Origin: Streptomyces aurantiogriseus
Lineage (GTDB): Bacteria; Actinomycetota; Actinomycetes; Streptomycetales; Streptomycetaceae
Direction of reading: 5' to 3'
Assembly: GCF_014649375.1 (NCBI RefSeq)
Contig: NZ_BMSX01000001.1
Span: 1-64,000 of the forward strand
Length of the DNA: 64,000 nt
The translations under genes and the position numbers were made by a program. Below, in pieces: positions 51,629 through 60,930 of this stretch. The stretch's first letter is position 1, and the number at the start of each line of letters is the position of its first letter. The notes beneath the pieces are model-generated. The model did no database searches. It saw only the letters and a list, made by a program, of their open reading frames with translations, and was not told the DNA's origin.

Positions 51629-52495
51629 GTGGCGACTTTCGCGACGCCGGACCAGCTGCTGGTGATCATCGATCCGGTCGCCCGGAGGACGGACGGGGAG
51701 TCCGTACGGATCGCGAAAGACGTGCTCAGCGCGGGTGCGGCCGCGAAAGTGTGCCTGCCGGAGGGGCCGGAGGAATTCGCCCGGGTGCTGGCGCGGCGCG
51801 GCTCGCGGCGGCCGGTCGTCGTCGGCGACGACCGTGCGCTGACGCGGGCCGTGGCCCTGCTGCACCAGCAGCGGGAGCTGGCCGAATGCGTGCTGTCGAT
51901 GGTGCCGGTGGGCAGCGCCCTGGGCGTCGCGCACGCCCTGGGGGTGCCCACGGGGGCCGTGGCGGCCGCACGGGCGGTCCTCGACGGCTCCGAACGGCGA
52001 CTGGACGTCCTGGTCGACGACAGCGACGGCGTGGTGCTGGGCGCGCTGCGGATCCCGCCGGTGCCGCTCACTCCGCAGGAAGCGGCCGTCGCCGGGGGCG
52101 TACGGCCCTGGCTGCGCACCTGCCAGTCCCTCGTCCGCACCCTGGTGCCCTCCCGGCCGTCCCGTACGACCCGTACGTCCCGGGTGGCCCCCGCCCCTCC
52201 CCCGCCGGGGCCCGCGCGGCTGCGCGTCGAGGTCGACGGCGTGACCCTGGTCGACCTCGACCAGCCGGTCGAGGCGGTGTCGGTGACCCCGGACACGGCC
52301 GGCGCGGCCGTGGTGGAGGTCCGCCCGCTGTCCCTGGGCGCGGAGGCGTCGCCCCTGCAGGCACGGGGGCGGACGGTGACGGTCTCGGGAGCGGACTTCC
52401 GCTATCGGGCGGACGCGGTGGTGGCGGGACCGGTCCGGAGGCGGACATGGGTGGTGCGGGAGGGGGCGTTGGGGTTGGTGCTGCCGGAGCGGTGA
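51629..52495 (+). CDS. diacylglycerol kinase-like protein
   Basis: A 288-residue protein resembling the catalytic (DAGK/NAD-kinase-type) fold. The start 'LLVIIDPVARRTDGESVRIA' and 'RRPVVVGDDRALTRAVALLH' are the first strand and the glycine-poor nucleotide segment (usual GGDGT is replaced by VGDDR). 'RLDVLVDDSDGVVLGALRIP' and a beta-rich second half complete it. The loss of the canonical GGDG motif makes kinase activity doubtful. GTG 51629 with GCGAGGCAGGA upstream. Confidence 0.7.
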   Translation: MATFATPDQLLVIIDPVARRTDGESVRIAKDVLSAGAAAKVCLPEGPEEFARVLARRGSRRPVVVGDDRALTRAVALLHQQRELAECVLSMVPVGSALGVAHALGVPTGAVAAARAVLDGSERRLDVLVDDSDGVVLGALRIPPVPLTPQEAAVAGGVRPWLRTCQSLVRTLVPSRPSRTTRTSRVAPAPPPPGPARLRVEVDGVTLVDLDQPVEAVSVTPDTAGAAVVEVRPLSLGAEASPLQARGRTVTVSGADFRYRADAVVAGPVRRRTWVVREGALGLVLPER

Positions 52496-52534
52496 GCGGG
52501 AATTCCAGCGGCGCCGGCGAGGCGGACCGCCCCG

Positions 52535-53170
52535 CTAGGCCTCCGGCTCTCCTGACGAGCCCACCTCGTCCTCTGCGTCGGGGGCCTGGAAGCCGGTGGT
52601 GTCCAGGGTGCAGCCGAAGGGGTCGGGGATGTAGAGCTTCTCGCCGAACGGCTTGCTGAAGCGGACCTCGTATCCCTTCGGGGACGGGGAGCCGTACACG
52701 ATGGCCTGCTCCTCCTGCATGTCGAGGACCAGGTAGAGGGGGACGCCGGCCTTGCCGTACGTCTCGACCTTGTCGGTGAGGTCCTCGTCCCGGGTGGAGA
52801 TCGAGGTCAGTTCGGCGACGAAGGACAGGCCTTCTCCGTCCAAGTGGTTGCTGCTTGTCTCGTACGTCCGCTCGTGCGCGGCGTGGATGTCCGGCCCGTA
52901 AGCCCGCTCGACCCCTGGGAAGACAAACAGCTGGGGAGTCCGCTCGATGATGTGGCCTGCGGGAAGGTGGGGCTCGATCTGGTTGCAGACCAGCTTCATG
53001 ACGCGGGTGTAGTACCCCTTCGACCACGGCGACACGACGATGCTCCCCCTGATGATCTCGGCCTTGTAGCCGTCGGGCACGCGCAGCTCGTCGAGAAGGT
53101 CCAGAAGCTCCTCGAAGCCGCTGCGAGGCTTGGTGCCGCTCATCACCGGTCGCTCTGCCATGAGTGTCAT
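52535..53170 (-). CDS. Uma2 family protein (PD-(D/E)XK fold)
   Basis: A 211-residue Uma2-type protein. It has 'DGYKAEIIRGSIVVSPWSKG', 'ERAYGPDIHAAHERTY' (PD of the nuclease-like core), 'SFVAELTSISTRDEDLTDKV' (E-x-S) and 'KAGVPLYLVLDM'. The family is common in Streptomyces and cyanobacteria; nuclease activity is predicted from the fold and not shown. ATG 53170 with GGGGGAGGG upstream. Confidence 0.9.
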   Translation of the reverse strand: MTLMAERPVMSGTKPRSGFEELLDLLDELRVPDGYKAEIIRGSIVVSPWSKGYYTRVMKLVCNQIEPHLPAGHIIERTPQLFVFPGVERAYGPDIHAAHERTYETSSNHLDGEGLSFVAELTSISTRDEDLTDKVETYGKAGVPLYLVLDMQEEQAIVYGSPSPKGYEVRFSKPFGEKLYIPDPFGCTLDTTGFQAPDAEDEVGSSGEPEA

Positions 53171-53276
53171 GATGCGCCCTCCCCCCTGATACGGACCAGC
53201 CGCAACACAGAGTAGCGGACTGTGTACGTTCAGAGAGCCGGTCGGGCCATAGGGGTTCGCTGGGGGTTCGCTGGGG

Positions 53277-53771
53277 TCACTCCCGGAAGACCTGCTCGCG
53301 GTGCGCCCGCCACCGCTCCATCATGGCCGCGACCTCGCCCTCGATGAACTCGAAGAAGGCGAGCGTCTCGGCCATGCGGCGTCCCGCGGGGGTCGTTGCG
53401 CCGAGGCTGGCGACGCCCTCGCGCAGGGCGCCCTCCCAGCGTTTGATGAGGGCCTCGCGGTTGGTGAGGGCCTCGTACCACTGGTCGCTGTGCACCCGGT
53501 AGCGCTCCCGCCGGGAGCCGGGCTCGCGCTCCCGGGACACCAGGTGCACCTGCGCGAGGTAGCGCACCGCGCCCGAGACGGCGGCCGGGCTGATCTGCAG
53601 CTGTTCACCGAGCTCGGCCGAGGTCAGGGCGCCGGCGTCGGAGGCGAGCAGCGCGGCGAAGACCCGGGCCGGCATGCGCGGCACACCCGCCTCGACGAGC
53701 TGTGCCGCGAAGGACTCGACGAACCTCGACACGGCCTCCGCGTCCCGCACGCCACCGGCTGTTTCGCTCAT
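53277..53771 (-). CDS. GbsR/MarR-type transcriptional regulator
   Basis: A 164-residue winged-helix regulator: 'GVPRMPARVFAALLASDAGA', the helix-turn-helix 'SAELGEQLQISPAAVSGAVR', wing 'REREPGSRRERYRV', and a long C-terminal dimer helix. The ATG at 53771 has GAGG upstream. It diverges from the ABC exporter genes, and a near-palindrome in the 71-bp gap suggests it represses both directions, a usual arrangement for drug-exporter regulators. Confidence 0.85.
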   Translation of the reverse strand: MSETAGGVRDAEAVSRFVESFAAQLVEAGVPRMPARVFAALLASDAGALTSAELGEQLQISPAAVSGAVRYLAQVHLVSREREPGSRRERYRVHSDQWYEALTNREALIKRWEGALREGVASLGATTPAGRRMAETLAFFEFIEGEVAAMMERWRAHREQVFRE

Positions 53772-53807
53772 GACCTCATCGTAACGGGGTTCACGCACTT
53801 CCTAACT

Positions 53808-53823
53808 TCACAAATTTCTGAAA
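53808..53823. promoter_or_regulatory. operator-like near-palindrome between GbsR-type and ABC genes
   Basis: TTCACAAATTTCTGAA matches its own reverse complement at 14 of 16 positions and is A/T-rich in a GC-rich genome. It lies in the 71-bp gap between the regulator and the exporter. Confidence 0.6.
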
Positions 53824-53842
53824 GAAGCGTACGTTCGGAGGC

Positions 53843-54748
53843 ATGACGAAGGCCATCACGGTGTCCGGACTGCACAAGTCCTTCGGCCGCACGCATGCGC
53901 TCGACGGTCTCGACCTGGAGGTAGAGGCGGGCGAGGTACACGGCTTCCTCGGTCCCAACGGCGCCGGCAAGTCCACCGCCATCCGCGTCCTGCTCGGCCT
54001 GCTGCGCGCCGACTCCGGCGCCGCCCAGATCCTCGGCCGTGACCCGTGGAAGGACGCGGTGGAGGTGCACCGCCGGATCGCGTACGTCCCCGGGGACGTG
54101 ACCCTCTGGCGGAACCTGTCCGGCGGTGAGGTCATCGACCTCCTCGGCCGGCTGCGCGGAGGACTGGACGCCCGGCGCCGCGCGGAGCTGGTCGAACGCT
54201 TCGAGCTGGACCCCACCAAGAAGGGCCGCACCTACTCCAAGGGCAACCGGCAGAAGGTCGCCCTGGTCGCCGCGTTCGCCTCGGACGTCGACCTGCTCAT
54301 CCTGGACGAGCCGACCTCGGGACTGGACCCCCTCATGGAGGAGGTCTTCCAGCGGTGTGTGCGTGAGGAGCGCGAGCGGGGCCGTACGGTCCTGCTGTCC
54401 TCGCACATCCTGAGCGAGGTCGAGGAGCTCTGCGACCGGGTCAGCATCATCCGCAAGGGCCGCACCGTCGAGACGGGCTCGCTGGCCGACCTGCGCCACC
54501 TCACGCGCACCAGCGTCACCGCGGAACTCGCGGGCGCCCCCAACGGGTTGGCGGACCTGCCCGGCGTCCACGACCTGGACGTGCAGGGCAGGAGGGTCCG
54601 CCTGCAGGTCGACACCGACAGACTCGACGCCGTCCTGCGGTCGCTCGGCGAGTCGGGCGTCCGGTCGCTGACGTCGACGCCGCCGACCCTGGAGGAGCTG
54701 TTCCTGCGCCACTACCAGGACGAGACGGCCGAGGTGGCGGCACGATGA
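53843..54748 (+). CDS. ABC exporter ATP-binding protein
   Basis: A 301-residue ABC ATPase of the DrrA/antibiotic-exporter type. Walker [10 protein letters not shown] near residues 40-48, signature region '[20 protein letters not shown]' (SKGNRQK for the usual LSGGQ), Walker B '[20 protein letters not shown]' and switch '[14 protein letters not shown]'. A C-terminal DrrA-like extension follows. Coupled to the permease by ATGA. Confidence 0.93.
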   Translation: MTKAITVSGLHKSFGRTHALDGLDLEVEAGEVHGFLGPNGAGKSTAIRVLLGLLRADSGAAQILGRDPWKDAVEVHRRIAYVPGDVTLWRNLSGGEVIDLLGRLRGGLDARRRAELVERFELDPTKKGRTYSKGNRQKVALVAAFASDVDLLILDEPTSGLDPLMEEVFQRCVREERERGRTVLLSSHILSEVEELCDRVSIIRKGRTVETGSLADLRHLTRTSVTAELAGAPNGLADLPGVHDLDVQGRRVRLQVDTDRLDAVLRSLGESGVRSLTSTPPTLEELFLRHYQDETAEVAAR

Positions 54749-56325
54749 CGACACTGGCACCGCACCTCGCGGGGACCGGCACACTGTTGCGTTTCGCGCT
54801 GCGCCGCGACCGGGCGATGATCCCGATCTGGGTGGGCGTCAACGCCCTGATGATCCTCTCCATGCCGAACACCCTGAAGGGCCTGTACGGCACGGCCGCC
54901 GAACGCGCCGACCTGATGCGGCAGCTGACGACCAACTCCTCCCTGCGTGCCCTGGTCGGCCCGGCCTTCGACGACTCCCTCGGCGCCCTCACCGCCTGGC
55001 GCGTCGGCGTCTACGCGGGCGCGCTCGCGGCGGTGACGAGCCTGCTGATCGTCGTACGGCACACCCGCGACGAGGAGGAGAGCGGACGCCAGGAGCTCAT
55101 CGCCTCCGGCATGGTGGGCCGCCGTGCCTCCCTGACCTCGGCGCTGCTGACGGCGGCCGTCGCCAACGCGGCGCTGGCGCTGCTGGTCACGGCCGGACTG
55201 GCCGGGCAGGGGGCCGTCGGCGCACTCGCTTTCGGGCTCGGCCTCGCCGCCGTCGGGATGCTCTTCGCCACGATGGCGGCGATCGTCGCACAGCTCACGG
55301 AGAGCGCGCGTCTCGCCCGGGGTCTGACCTCGGCCGTCCTGGGCGCCGCGTTCGTGCTGCGCGCGGCGGGCGACTCGGCGACGGACGACGGCTCGTCGGT
55401 GCTGACCTGGCTGTCGCCGCTCGGCTGGCTGGAGAACCTGCGGGCCTTCGCGGGCGAACGCTGGTGGGTGCTGCTGCTGTTCGCGGCGGCGATCGTCGTG
55501 CAGGGCGCGGTGGCGTACGAGCTGGCGGGCCGTCGGGACGTCGGCATGAGCTTCCTGCCCACCCTCCCGGGACCGGCCGCCGGCCGCCTCGGCACCGCCG
55601 GGGCGCTGGCCTGGCGGCTGCAGCGCGGCAGTGTGCTCGGCTGGGGCATCGGCTTCTTCCTCGCCGGGGTCGTCTACGGCGGGATGACGGAGGGCGCGGC
55701 CGAGCTGGTCGGCGACAACGAGCGGGCCCGCGAGATCTTCGAGCGGATGGGCGGCCAGTCGGGCATCACGGACGCGTTCCTCGCGTCGATGGTCGGCATG
55801 CTGGGGCTGATCGCGGCCCTCTACATCGTCGCGTCCGTCCTCCGCCTGCACGGCGAGGAGACCTCCGGCCGGGCGGAACCGGTCCTCGCGGGCGCGGTCG
55901 GCCGGCTGCGCTGGGCCGTCGGCCACCTCGTCATCGCCTTCGGCGGCGCCGCCCTGATCATGCTGCTGGCGGCGGTGGGCTTCGCGGTGGGCTACGGCAA
56001 GGACCTCGGCCCCCTCGTGGCCGCCGCCCTGGTCCAGCTCCCGGCGGTATGGGTCGTCGGCGGCCTGGCGGTCCTGCTGTACGGAGTGGCCCCTCGGCTC
56101 GCCCCCGCCGCGTGGGGAGCGGCGGGCGCGGTCCTGCTCATCGGCTGGATCGGCCCGGCGCTGGACGTCCCGCAGACAGTGCTGGACATCTCCCCCTTCG
56201 GTCACCTGCCGAAGTTGCCGGGCGGGGAGATGGAGTGGGGGCCGGTGCTGGTGCTGGTGGCTCTCGCGGCGGTGCTGGTGACCGGGGGGCTGGCGGCTCT
56301 GCGCCGGCGTGACATGACCACGTGA
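54745..56325 (+). CDS. ABC exporter permease (antibiotic transporter type)
   Basis: A 526-residue membrane protein with about twelve helices, the double-length form of polyketide-antibiotic exporters (TnrB3-like/tetronasin type). It has '[20 protein letters not shown]', the cytoplasmic '[20 protein letters not shown]' (EExGRxELI motif, repeated as '[20 protein letters not shown]'), confirming internal duplication. With the ATPase it likely exports a hydrophobic drug or lipid. The GbsR-type regulator probably controls it. Confidence 0.9.
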   Translation: MTTLAPHLAGTGTLLRFALRRDRAMIPIWVGVNALMILSMPNTLKGLYGTAAERADLMRQLTTNSSLRALVGPAFDDSLGALTAWRVGVYAGALAAVTSLLIVVRHTRDEEESGRQELIASGMVGRRASLTSALLTAAVANAALALLVTAGLAGQGAVGALAFGLGLAAVGMLFATMAAIVAQLTESARLARGLTSAVLGAAFVLRAAGDSATDDGSSVLTWLSPLGWLENLRAFAGERWWVLLLFAAAIVVQGAVAYELAGRRDVGMSFLPTLPGPAAGRLGTAGALAWRLQRGSVLGWGIGFFLAGVVYGGMTEGAAELVGDNERAREIFERMGGQSGITDAFLASMVGMLGLIAALYIVASVLRLHGEETSGRAEPVLAGAVGRLRWAVGHLVIAFGGAALIMLLAAVGFAVGYGKDLGPLVAAALVQLPAVWVVGGLAVLLYGVAPRLAPAAWGAAGAVLLIGWIGPALDVPQTVLDISPFGHLPKLPGGEMEWGPVLVLVALAAVLVTGGLAALRRRDMTT

Positions 56326-56370
56326 CGTCGCGGGGAACCTCCCGTCGGTCCGCACACGTCTCTCCCGGAC

Positions 56371-56589
56371 ATGGGACAACGTACGCAGGCCGCCGCCGGA
56401 TGCCTGACCGTGGCCCTCGGGGCGGGCGCGGGACTCGCGGTGTGGGCCGTCGATGTCCGCGCCCGGCTCTGGCGCTTCGAACAGGCCCCCGACTGGAGCG
56501 TCCTCTACGCGGAACTGCCGCTGGCGCTGCTCGGCGGAACGGCGGCGAGCCTGGTCCTGTGGGCGGTGGTCAGCCGCATCAGAGGGTGA
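56371..56589 (+). CDS. small two-helix membrane protein
   Basis: A 72-residue protein with two helices (AAAGCLTVALGAGAGLAVWA; LPLALLGGTAASLVLWAVV). It follows the exporter by 45 bp and overlaps the convergent P450 gene by 11 bp. No family recognised. Confidence 0.6.
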   Translation: MGQRTQAAAGCLTVALGAGAGLAVWAVDVRARLWRFEQAPDWSVLYAELPLALLGGTAASLVLWAVVSRIRG

Positions 56590-57796
56590 CGCCGAGCCCC
56601 TCCAGTCCCCTGATCACGAAGTTCGGCTTCCGTTGCGGCTCCGCCGCCGGGCTCAGGGTCGGGGCCCGCTCCAGGAGGGCTGTCATCGAGGCGGCCAGCT
56701 CGATGCGGGCCAGCGGGGCGCCGATGCAGTAGTGGATGCCCGCGCTGAAGGAGATGTGCGGGTTCTCGGAGCGGGTGAGGTCCAGACGGTCCGGGGCGGT
56801 GAAGACCGCCGGGTCGTGGTTGGCGGAGCCGAACAGCATCGCGATCTCCGCTCCCCTCGGGATCACCGTGCCGTCGACCTCGATCTCGTCCAGCACCCAC
56901 CGCTCGAAGAGCTGCAGCGGGGTGTCGTAGCGCATCAGCTCCTCCACGGCGGAGGGGACGAGGGAGTGGTCGGCGCGCAGGGCGGCCAGCTGGTCGGGGT
57001 TGCGGAACAGCGCCCACCAGCCGTTGACCGTGGCGTTCACCGTGGCCTCGTGGCCGGCGTTCAGCAGGAGGACCGCCGTCGAGATCATCTCCTGCTCGGT
57101 CAGCCGGTCCCCCTCGTCGTGCGCCGCGATCAGCCCGGAGATCAGGTCGTCCCCGGGCTCCTTGCGGCGGGCGGCGATCAGCTCGCGCAGGTAGTCGGAG
57201 AACTCGACCGACGCCCGCACCGCCTTGCGTGCCGTCTCCTGCGACGGGTTCAGCTCGTACATCCCGCAGATGTCCGCCGACCAGGGCCGCAACTGCGCCC
57301 GGTCCGCCTCCGGAATGCCCAGCATCTCCGCGATCACCGCGACCGGCAGCGGCTCGGCGACGTCCGTCAGCAGATCCCCGCCGCCCGCCGCCACCAGCCC
57401 GTCCACCAGCTCACCGGCCAACCGCTCCACGTACGGCTTCAGCCGCTCCACCGTGCGCGGTGTGAACGCCTTCGACACCAGTCGCCGGATCCGCGTGTGG
57501 TCCGGCGGTTCCAGGTCGAGCATCCCGTGGTCGTTGAGCGTGTGGAACGGCTCGTGCTCCTCCGGCGGCGCCGTACGCCCGAAGTCCTCGTGCGTGAAGC
57601 GGTGCTGGTACGTCCGGCCGAGCCGCCGGTCCCGCAGCAGCGCCGAGACGTCGGCGTGGTGCGGGACGAGCCACTGGTCGGTGGGCTCGTAGTAGATCAC
57701 CCGCCCCCGCTCCCGCAGCTCGGCATAGGCCGGGTACGGATCGGCCACGAACGCCGGATCCCAGGGGTCGAACACAAGGTCGGAAACAGCTGCCAT
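56579..57796 (-). CDS. cytochrome P450 (bacterial class I)
   Basis: A 405-residue haem monooxygenase. It has the I-helix 'STAVLLLNAGHEATVNATVN' (AGHEAT for AGxE/DT), ExxR-type K-helix 'AVEELMRYDTPLQLFERWVL', and the haem loop 'HISFSAGIHYCIGAPLARIE' with the Cys ligand at 357. The region 'LDLEPPDHTRIRRLVSKAFT' is the C-helix. Most like CYP107-type enzymes of Streptomyces. The ferredoxin partner is not adjacent. Substrate unknown. Confidence 0.95.
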   Translation of the reverse strand: MAAVSDLVFDPWDPAFVADPYPAYAELRERGRVIYYEPTDQWLVPHHADVSALLRDRRLGRTYQHRFTHEDFGRTAPPEEHEPFHTLNDHGMLDLEPPDHTRIRRLVSKAFTPRTVERLKPYVERLAGELVDGLVAAGGGDLLTDVAEPLPVAVIAEMLGIPEADRAQLRPWSADICGMYELNPSQETARKAVRASVEFSDYLRELIAARRKEPGDDLISGLIAAHDEGDRLTEQEMISTAVLLLNAGHEATVNATVNGWWALFRNPDQLAALRADHSLVPSAVEELMRYDTPLQLFERWVLDEIEVDGTVIPRGAEIAMLFGSANHDPAVFTAPDRLDLTRSENPHISFSAGIHYCIGAPLARIELAASMTALLERAPTLSPAAEPQRKPNFVIRGLEGLGVTL

Positions 57797-57895
57797 GAAC
57801 GGACGCTAGCCCGCCGGGGCCCCCGCTGACCAGGGGGTCTCCCCGGCCGGAGCCCGATCGGCGACGGATTCTTCGGAACATCCCGCATCCAGTCT

Positions 57896-58027
57896 TCAGC
57901 GGACGACATCGAATACGTTCTTCTGCAGCCCGTTGGCGTATGCCTCGTGCTCGACCAGCTTCAGCTTCTGGGTGTCCTTGTCCGTGTCACTGAACAGACG
58001 CTTGCCCGCGCCGAGAACGGCCGGTGC
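57896..58027 (-). pseudogene. C-terminal remnant of a RibD-type dihydrofolate reductase family gene
   Basis: The minus strand encodes 43 residues 'APAVLGAGKRLFSDTDKDTQ' continuing 'KLKLVEHEAYANGLQKNVFD' to a proper stop. This matches the end of the RibD_C/DHFR-like family (P-V-x-L-G-x-G-K-R-L-F). No upstream part is present; after 58027 the sequence is unrelated. It is therefore a decayed fragment. Confidence 0.65.
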
Positions 58028-58115
58028 ACGCTTCGATCAACTCGCGGCCGTGGCGCACCAAGCAGGATCTCTGACTGTGGATCACGGAGAAACTCATCGG
58101 CGTCGCCCAGCCTCG

Positions 58116-58781
58116 CTATCCCGGCGTCACCAGCCGCGCCTCATACGCGAACACCGCCGCCTGAGTGCGGTCCCTTAGGCCCAGTTTGACCAGGATTCTA
58201 CTGACATGCGTCTTGATGGTGGACTCGGCGACCACCAGGCGCTCGGCGATCTCCGCGTTGGACAGGCCCTGGGCGATGAGGACCAGTACCTCCGTTTCTC
58301 GTTCGGTCAGGTCGCCGTAGGCGGCCTGGGCGGTGCGGGAGAAGCGGGGGCCGTCGGTCAGTTTGGAGAACTCGGTGATCAGGCGTCTGGTGACGGAGGG
58401 GGCGAGGAGGGCCTCGCCGGCGGCCACCACCCGTACTCCGTCGGCCAGCTGGCGGGCCGAGGCGTCCTTCAGGAGGAAGCCGGAGGCTCCCGCGCGGAGG
58501 GCCTGGTAGACGTATTCGTCCAGGTCGAAGGTGGTGAGGACCAGCACCTTCGCCGTGCCGTCCGCCGCGACGATCTCCCTCGTCGCCTCGATGCCGTTCA
58601 GCTCCGGCATGCGGATGTCCATCAGGACGACGTCCGGAACCAGTTCACGGACGCGTTCCACCGCCTCGCGGCCGTTGACCGCCTCGCCGACGACCTCGAT
58701 GTCCGGCATCGCGTTCAGCAGGACGGAGAAGCCCTCGCGGACCATCATCTGGTCGTCCGCGATCAGTACCCGGATGGTCAT
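58116..58781 (-). CDS. NarL/LuxR-type response regulator
   Basis: A 221-residue regulator. Receiver: 'IRVLIADDQMMVREGFSVLL', phospho-Asp in DVVLMDIRMPELNG, 'VLVLTTFDLDEYVYQAL', Lys in GFLLKDASARQLAD. DNA-binding LuxR domain near 155-210: 'DLTERETEVLVLIAQGLSNA', 'EIAERLVVAESTIKTHVSR'. Its start overlaps the kinase stop (ATGA on the minus strand). A paralogous pair follows at 60256-62381. Confidence 0.93.
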   Translation of the reverse strand: MTIRVLIADDQMMVREGFSVLLNAMPDIEVVGEAVNGREAVERVRELVPDVVLMDIRMPELNGIEATREIVAADGTAKVLVLTTFDLDEYVYQALRAGASGFLLKDASARQLADGVRVVAAGEALLAPSVTRRLITEFSKLTDGPRFSRTAQAAYGDLTERETEVLVLIAQGLSNAEIAERLVVAESTIKTHVSRILVKLGLRDRTQAAVFAYEARLVTPG

Positions 58782-60136
58782 GCTTCCCCTTCGCCCGCGG
58801 GGGCCATCGGCACCGGAAGGAACACCGTCACCTCGTAGCCGCCGTCCGGCGTCGGGTCCGCCGTCATCTCGCCGTTCAGCATGGTCACCCGCTCCCGCAT
58901 GCCCGTGATGCCGTGCCCGGCGCCGGGTGAGGGCTTCACCAGGGCGGGGTGCGGCGGCGGGCCGTTGACTATACGCAGACCCAGGCCGCCCAGGACATAG
59001 CCGATCTCGACGCGGGCGCTCGCCCCGGGCGCGTGCCGCAGGGTGTTGCTGAGGGCCTCCTGCACGATGCGGTACGCCGACAGCTCCACCCCCTGCGGGA
59101 GTTCGCGCACCGCGCCGGTCACCACCTTCTCCACCTCCAGGCCGGCCTCCCGCACGTTGGCGATCAGCGCGTCCAGCTCGGCGAGCGTCGGCTGCGGGGC
59201 GTCCGGGGCCTGGTAGTCCTCGGCGCGGACCACGCCGAGGACCCGGCGCAGCTCCGTGAGGGCCGCGACCGCGTTCTCCCGGATCGTGGCGAACGCCTTC
59301 TCCAGTTCCGGCGGCGGGTTCTCCACCCGGTAGGGCGCGGCCTCCGCCTGGATGGCGACCACCGACATGTGGTGGGCCACCACGTCGTGCAGCTCGCGGG
59401 CGATCGTGGTGCGCTCCTCCAGCAGCGTGCGCCGGGAGCGCTCGTGCGCGGTCACCGTCTGCTGGGCCGTCACCTCCTGCTCGGCCTGCCGGCGTATCTG
59501 CCACACGGTGACGGCGAGCAGGGCGAGCGCGGAGAACACCAGCATGGGTGCGACGTTGGTGCTGTAGTGGCCCCAGCTGAAGGCCGTTTCGGCGACGAAG
59601 CCGTAGGCCGCCGTCAGCAGCCACATCCAGGCCGCCGTGCGCGGGCGGGTGCGTAGGGCGACGACCACCAGCACCATCAGGTGGGAGATGAAACTGCCCG
59701 GCAGCCACGGCCAGTTGCCGTAGGTCGTGCCGATGGCGGCGACGAGCGTCGTCGACACCAGCGACAGCCAGAACGCGCCGACCGGGCGGACCAGCGTCAG
59801 CAGCACCGGCACCAGGGCGAGCAGCCCGCACACGAGGCCCTGCACGCCACCGCTCTCGTCCACCCCCTGGACCAGCAGCGCCAGCGCACCGACGGCCACG
59901 ACCAGCGCGTGCCGTCGCCACGCCGCGTACTCCCGCTTGCGGCCCGTCAGTCGGCGGGTGAGGGGCCCGTCGGGCTCCTTGCGGGGCAGCGGACGGTAGG
60001 CGAAGGCGTCCTGGAACAGGTCCTCGCGCAGCCCGCGCAGGGCGTCCACGGCCGCCCGGAACTCCGGGCTGCGCGGCCGGTAGGCGCCGTACGGGTTCTC
60101 CGGGGGCGTCGTGTGCGTCTGCGTCGTCTCGGTCAC
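58778..60136 (-). CDS. DesK/NarX-type sensor histidine kinase
   Basis: A 452-residue kinase with about six membrane helices in the N-half and the HisKA_3 motif 'RTTIARELHDVVAHHMSVVA' (phospho-His in RELHD). Its ATPase domain has 'YRIVQEALSNTLRHAPGASA' and 'GHGITGMRERVTMLNGEM'. No large exported domain is present, so it probably senses the membrane or an internal cue. GTG at 60136 (VTETTQTHTTPP) is used; GTG 60175 is in frame too. It pairs with the overlapping regulator. Confidence 0.9.
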   Translation of the reverse strand: MTETTQTHTTPPENPYGAYRPRSPEFRAAVDALRGLREDLFQDAFAYRPLPRKEPDGPLTRRLTGRKREYAAWRRHALVVAVGALALLVQGVDESGGVQGLVCGLLALVPVLLTLVRPVGAFWLSLVSTTLVAAIGTTYGNWPWLPGSFISHLMVLVVVALRTRPRTAAWMWLLTAAYGFVAETAFSWGHYSTNVAPMLVFSALALLAVTVWQIRRQAEQEVTAQQTVTAHERSRRTLLEERTTIARELHDVVAHHMSVVAIQAEAAPYRVENPPPELEKAFATIRENAVAALTELRRVLGVVRAEDYQAPDAPQPTLAELDALIANVREAGLEVEKVVTGAVRELPQGVELSAYRIVQEALSNTLRHAPGASARVEIGYVLGGLGLRIVNGPPPHPALVKPSPGAGHGITGMRERVTMLNGEMTADPTPDGGYEVTVFLPVPMAPAGEGEA

Positions 60137-60255
60137 ATGGAAAACGGTAGGCGGGAGCGGGGTCGCGGTCGTCACCAGTGAGGGGGGTTCTGCGGGATCC
60201 GTCTCAGGTACTACGGGTCGCCGTGGGGTGGGGACGGACCGCTCCGCGATCCCTC

Positions 60256-60930
60256 TCAGTAGCCGGACGGTCTCACCAGACCCGACTCGTACGCGAACAC
60301 CGCCGCCTGGGTGCGGTCCCGGAGGCCCAGCTTCACCAGGATGCGGCCCACGTGCGTCTTCACGGTCTGTTCGGCGACGACGAGGTGGCGGGCGATCTCC
60401 GCGTTGGACAGGCCCTGCGCGATGAGCGTGAGGACCTCCGTCTCCCGTTCGGTGAGGTCGCCGACGCGCTCCTTGAGCGGGGCGCGAGGGGTGTCGTTCA
60501 GGCGGGAGAACTCGGCGATCAGCTTGCGGGTGATGCCGGGCGCGAGCAGGGCGTCGCCGGCCGCGACCACCCGGACCGCCTCCGCGAGCTGGTCGGCGGA
60601 GGCGTCCTTCAGCAGGAACCCCGACGCCCCGGCACGCAGCGCCTCGTACACGTACTCGTCGAGGTCGAAGGTGGTGAGGACGAGGACCTTGATGTGCGGG
60701 GTCGCTGCGGTGATGCGGCGGGTGGCCTCGATGCCGCCGAGTTCGGGCATGCGGATGTCCATCAGGACGACGTCCGGGGAGAGTTCGGCGACCTTCTCGA
60801 CGGCGTCGAGGCCGTCGACCGCCTGCCCGATCACCTCGATGCCCGGGTGGGCGTTGAGCAGCACGGTGAAGCCCTGCCGGACCATCTGCTGGTCGTCGGC
60901 GATCAGAACGCGGATGGTCCCGCTCGTCAT
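60256..60930 (-). CDS. NarL/LuxR-type response regulator (paralogue)
   Basis: A 224-residue regulator very like the one at 58116: 'IRVLIADDQQMVRQGFTVLL', phospho-Asp in DVVLMDIRMPELGG, 'VLVLTTFDLDEYVYEALRAG', LuxR helix 'VGDLTERETEVLTLIAQGLS'. The shared wording of both domains points to a tandem duplication. ATG at 60930 overlaps the kinase stop. Confidence 0.93.
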   Translation of the reverse strand: MTSGTIRVLIADDQQMVRQGFTVLLNAHPGIEVIGQAVDGLDAVEKVAELSPDVVLMDIRMPELGGIEATRRITAATPHIKVLVLTTFDLDEYVYEALRAGASGFLLKDASADQLAEAVRVVAAGDALLAPGITRKLIAEFSRLNDTPRAPLKERVGDLTERETEVLTLIAQGLSNAEIARHLVVAEQTVKTHVGRILVKLGLRDRTQAAVFAYESGLVRPSGY

